From the NCBI GenBank assembly GCA_021464415.1, contig CM038468.1, positions 3,720,001 through 3,784,000 of the forward strand: DNA of 64,000 nt, given 5' to 3'. Below are positions 61,402-64,000 of the stretch, in pieces. Source of the DNA: Lonicera japonica. Taxonomy: Eukaryota > Streptophyta > Magnoliopsida > Dipsacales > Caprifoliaceae. Below the pieces are notes generated by a model that was not told where the DNA came from, searched no databases, and worked only from the letters and a program-made list of their open reading frames with translations. Each line of letters begins with the position of its first letter. The stretch's first letter is position 1. The position numbers were made by a program, and so were the translations under genes.

Positions 61402-62456
61402 AGGGAGCATTTTATACATGGACCAATTGGCACGGATTGGTTCAAAAAGTGGCAATTATGTTTCACGCTCTCTCTCTCTCCCCGTAAAAAGGCAATTTTC
61501 TGTCTTTCTCTCTCTTCTTTCTTCTCTCTTCATAAATTTCTTCTCTCCCTTCTCTTTCACCTTAAAAATGATGCTCTCCATTACAGGCAATACAGAACGA
61601 CGGCACCCTGCTCTCTCTCTCAATCGAGGTCTTGAAAATTTGGTGCTGTAAGTGGTTTGATTTGGGTTCTTGATTTGGGTTTGTTTTTGCTTGATTTAGT
61701 GTGATTTGGGTTTGATTAGAGAATTCGATTTTGTTAATTAGATGTGTGTGGGTGCCTTGCTATCTCTCTCTCATCATCATTTTCGCAAATTAAATACTTA
61801 CACTTCTACATTTACAACTAAAATAAATGGCGATGAAATTTTTTGCCGGTGATATTTATGAAGCCTCTCCGTTTCCAGCGGACTCCGTTTTTAGTTCCTG
61901 CAAATGACTGAAGCTGACGTTCAAATCCTTACGTCTGCTGGACTACGCATTGCGGCGCATGCTAGCATCCTAGTAATCTACCATAACTGATATGATATAA
62001 AATTCGAATTGATGAACTACTTTTCTTCGAAGGAAAATGAAAAAGAATACTTTCTAAGTTTTGTTTTGTTTCAATTGCCTTTTTCTACCAATTGATTTCA
62101 CACAACTTTATTTTCCTTTTCCGGTTCTTCTTTGAGGATTGGCTTTTTTTCAGCATTACATGAATATAGACCTGAATCAATTGAATTCTGATTTAATTTC
62201 TTCATTTAAGGCAATGAATACTAAATATTGCTTCCTTTGTTCTGGAAACTCTAAGCCTCTGTGTCTCCTGTACTGGAAAGCATCTTTTTTCCGGTGAGAG
62301 AGAAGGGAGAGGAGATTTACGAAGAGAGAAGAAAGAAGAGAGGGGAATGAAGAGAGAGACAAAGAAAACTGCCTTTTTACGAAGAGAGAGAGAGCGCGCG
62401 TGAAACATAATTGCCGGACTAATCCGTGCGAATTGGTCCGTGTATAAAATGTTCTG
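61402..62456. mobile_element. Mutator-like element with long inverted repeats
   Basis: About 200 bp at each end are inverted copies. Left starts GCATTTTATACATGGACCAA, right in complement ACATTTTATACACGGACCAA, then GGCAATTATGTTTCACGC, a CT-rich stretch and AAAAAGGCA in both. Flanks are TA repeats, so a 9-bp duplication (TATATATAT) is possible but ambiguous. Long inverted ends are typical of Mutator-like elements. No transposase; the 560-bp middle (61640-62200) resembles gene leader and exon sequence. Confidence 0.75.
61827..61907 (+). CDS. 26-residue ORF inside the Mutator-like element
   Basis: Small ORF MAMKFFAGDIYEASPFPADS... ending at TGA 61905. It is preceded by an intron-like stretch rich in GATTTGGGTT after a GTAAGT donor (about 61648). 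It may be the first coding piece of a captured host gene (Pack-MULE). I do not recognise it; translation is unproven. Confidence 0.25.
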   Translation: MAMKFFAGDIYEASPFPADSVFSSCK

Positions 62457-62619
62457 TATATATATATAATATAAATGTGCATTGCACATGGCATACAGTG
62501 TTATGTTACAAAGAATCATGTAAATTACAATGATTATAAATTGATAAATTCTAAAATTATTTTGGTTCTTATCCTGCTATTTTGAAAATTTGAGAATCCA
62601 AATTAATTTCAAGATTTCT
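62457..62619. other. AT-rich spacer
   Basis: Contains a GTGCATTGCACATG palindrome (62477-62490), one of many such motifs in this window. No gene. Confidence 0.4.
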
Positions 62620-64000
62620 TGTTCAAACGTAGTTTTGGTGGTCATCTTCAAAAATGATACGTGTGGAAGTACAACCAACTGACCTCAAGCTAAGCCCCGA
62701 GCTCAAGAGCTTGTGGGGCAACTGAAGGGGCCAAATTAAAATTGACTTAGTCTGAGCTAGATGGTGTCCCAAGCTAAAAGACAGCTCCAGAAAACAACAA
62801 TTGACTGTTGGACACGTGGCAGTAACAAATAGACAGCCCACTAATTAAGGGCACACTTATCACCATTAACCACAGTGACCCATTAATTTTGCCCCCATTT
62901 TAGTAGACCATTAAACCACTTTATAACAGCTAGTCCTATCAGCTGGTCCTATGAGCTATAAATAGGACCAGCCTTTGTCATTTGCTATAATTTGAAAACT
63001 ACCCAGAAACCTTTGTGTTCTTTGTGCTGTGTTTGATATCTTAATTTATTTATATGCAACATCCATTGACCATATAAAATGAATTGCTACTTTCCTTGTT
63101 GATTGGAACAACAAGGTAATGTTGTGCCTATAAACCAAAAATCTTTTTCAAATTATTGTTTTACATGTCTAAGTTTGTTACTATTATCATTTGAATTTAT
63201 TAAAATAATGTCTATTTGGTTAATTATTATTTTTTAATTATCTAAAATAATATCTTCTAAATAAAAAAGTGATAAACATCTCAAATTTGTGTTGAAACAA
63301 TTTTACCTGCGGTCTAATCAACCAATCTAAGTCCGTAAATCTATTAATTAACCCGATATATACAGGGATCGAGATTCAAATTTGAACCGTATATACACAA
63401 AACAACTCACGATATATATGATTACTTTTCTAATTAAGGTAGAAGTATGAAACATAAAACAAATGATTGCATGCATAAAATTTAAACTTAAACATATGGA
63501 AGGCAATGCATTACGCATTTAGTCTCAAACCTTTAAATTTGTGTGATTACAAATGTGTGATTCGCTTGATAACTCTATATATATAATTTTTAGTTTGAAT
63601 CGAGTCGATTTATCACTCACTTAAATATTATAGCATTAGAAAGGTTTGGTGTGACCGAATTATTCAAAAAAATTTAAAACTTGAAATAGTGGAAGAAACT
63701 AAATTATTTGGGATGTGTCTATTTTTTATTGATTGAGGTTAAGAATTGTGAGGTTAGGTTTTAGAAAATAAATGAAATGTTTCTTTTTTTTTATTGATTG
63801 ATGTTAAGAATTGTGAGGTTATGTTTTAGAAAATTAATGAAATGTTTCAAAATTTTGAGATATTGGAAGAAACTAAATTATTTGAGATATGGTTTTTTTT
63901 TTATTTTTATTAATTGAGGTTAACAATTGAGATAGTTCCTTCCACTTCGCAAATCGAAGATTTAATAGAATGGTTAGGTAGGGTTAGATTTTAGTTTTAT
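62620..64000 (-). repeat. inverted copy of the 38.4-39.7 kb repeat, extending off the window
   Basis: 63020-64000 is the reverse complement of 39680-38374 apart from the missing 368-bp MITE and a local tandem duplication near 63720-63850. 62630-62710 is in reverse complement to the CTTGAGGTCAAGTGCTTGTA region of the 2.58-kb unit (50740-50830). A TATA-like CTATAAATAGG on the plus strand (62955-62965) suggests an LTR-like promoter. The copy is cut by the window end. Confidence 0.75.

Noticed and set aside
62620..64000. Full LTR retrotransposon with partner at 38.4 kb
   Set aside because: The two copies are in opposite orientation, so they cannot be LTRs of one element; no primer site or polypurine tract could be placed next to either.

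Overview
The window reads as AT-rich, transposon-dominated plant nuclear DNA, most likely from a flowering plant. The evidence is spliced introns with plant-like GT/AG (and one GC/AG) borders, a Sirevirus-like Ty1/copia retrotransposon, RPA-carrying Helitrons, a tRNA-derived SINE, Mutator- and hAT-type MITEs, and a decayed exon of a POB1/LRB-type BTB gene. I see no intact host gene, rRNA, tRNA gene or CRISPR array. The species cannot be named from this sequence.

Layout. 1-7.7 kb holds decayed coding relics: a coiled-coil protein relic and a possible Ulp1 (C48) protease exon on +, and a LINE whose ORF1 survives but whose ORF2 is gone and a POB1-like BTB exon with a frameshift on -. 7.7-11.0 kb has a Helitron 3' terminus facing left, a captured-looking 45-residue ORF, a 0.7-kb array of about 18 palindromes, and a GAA/GAT/GGT microsatellite.

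11.04-22.85 kb is the centrepiece: a large Helitron with TC...CTAG ends, a 3' hairpin and an A/T insertion site. It carries a ten-exon replication protein A-like gene with one internal stop, and a Rep/helicase gene. The latter keeps its N-terminal exons, one of them triplicated, and a nearly complete PIF1-type helicase, but has lost the HUH (rolling-circle nuclease) part and has Pro in place of the motif III Gln. Blocks of the helicase-gene flank and introns are duplicated in front of and inside intron 1 of the RPA-like gene. A second, non-autonomous Helitron (23.20-25.44 kb) sits precisely in an AT microsatellite.

25.4-34 kb contains a 636-bp solo LTR with 5-bp target duplication and a tandem array of about 1,674-bp units, one of which holds a 108-bp SINE flanked by a 13-bp duplication. 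A 771-bp MITE with perfect 14-bp inverted ends follows. 34-41 kb is repeat-derived noncoding DNA with a 368-bp Mutator-type MITE (9-bp target duplication).

41.55-48.78 kb is a decayed Sirevirus-like copia element whose 3' LTR is 1,804 bp but whose 5' LTR has shrunk to 28 bp, yet both edges keep the 5-bp target duplication. 48.83-56.58 kb is a tandem triplication of about 2.58 kb with 5-bp microhomology at its junctions; only the last copy retains the native end of an RNase H-like fragment. 56.6-64 kb is repeat DNA with several inverted-repeat elements, including a Mutator-like element with about 200-bp terminal inverted repeats, and an inverted copy of the 38.4-39.7 kb repeat that runs off the window end.
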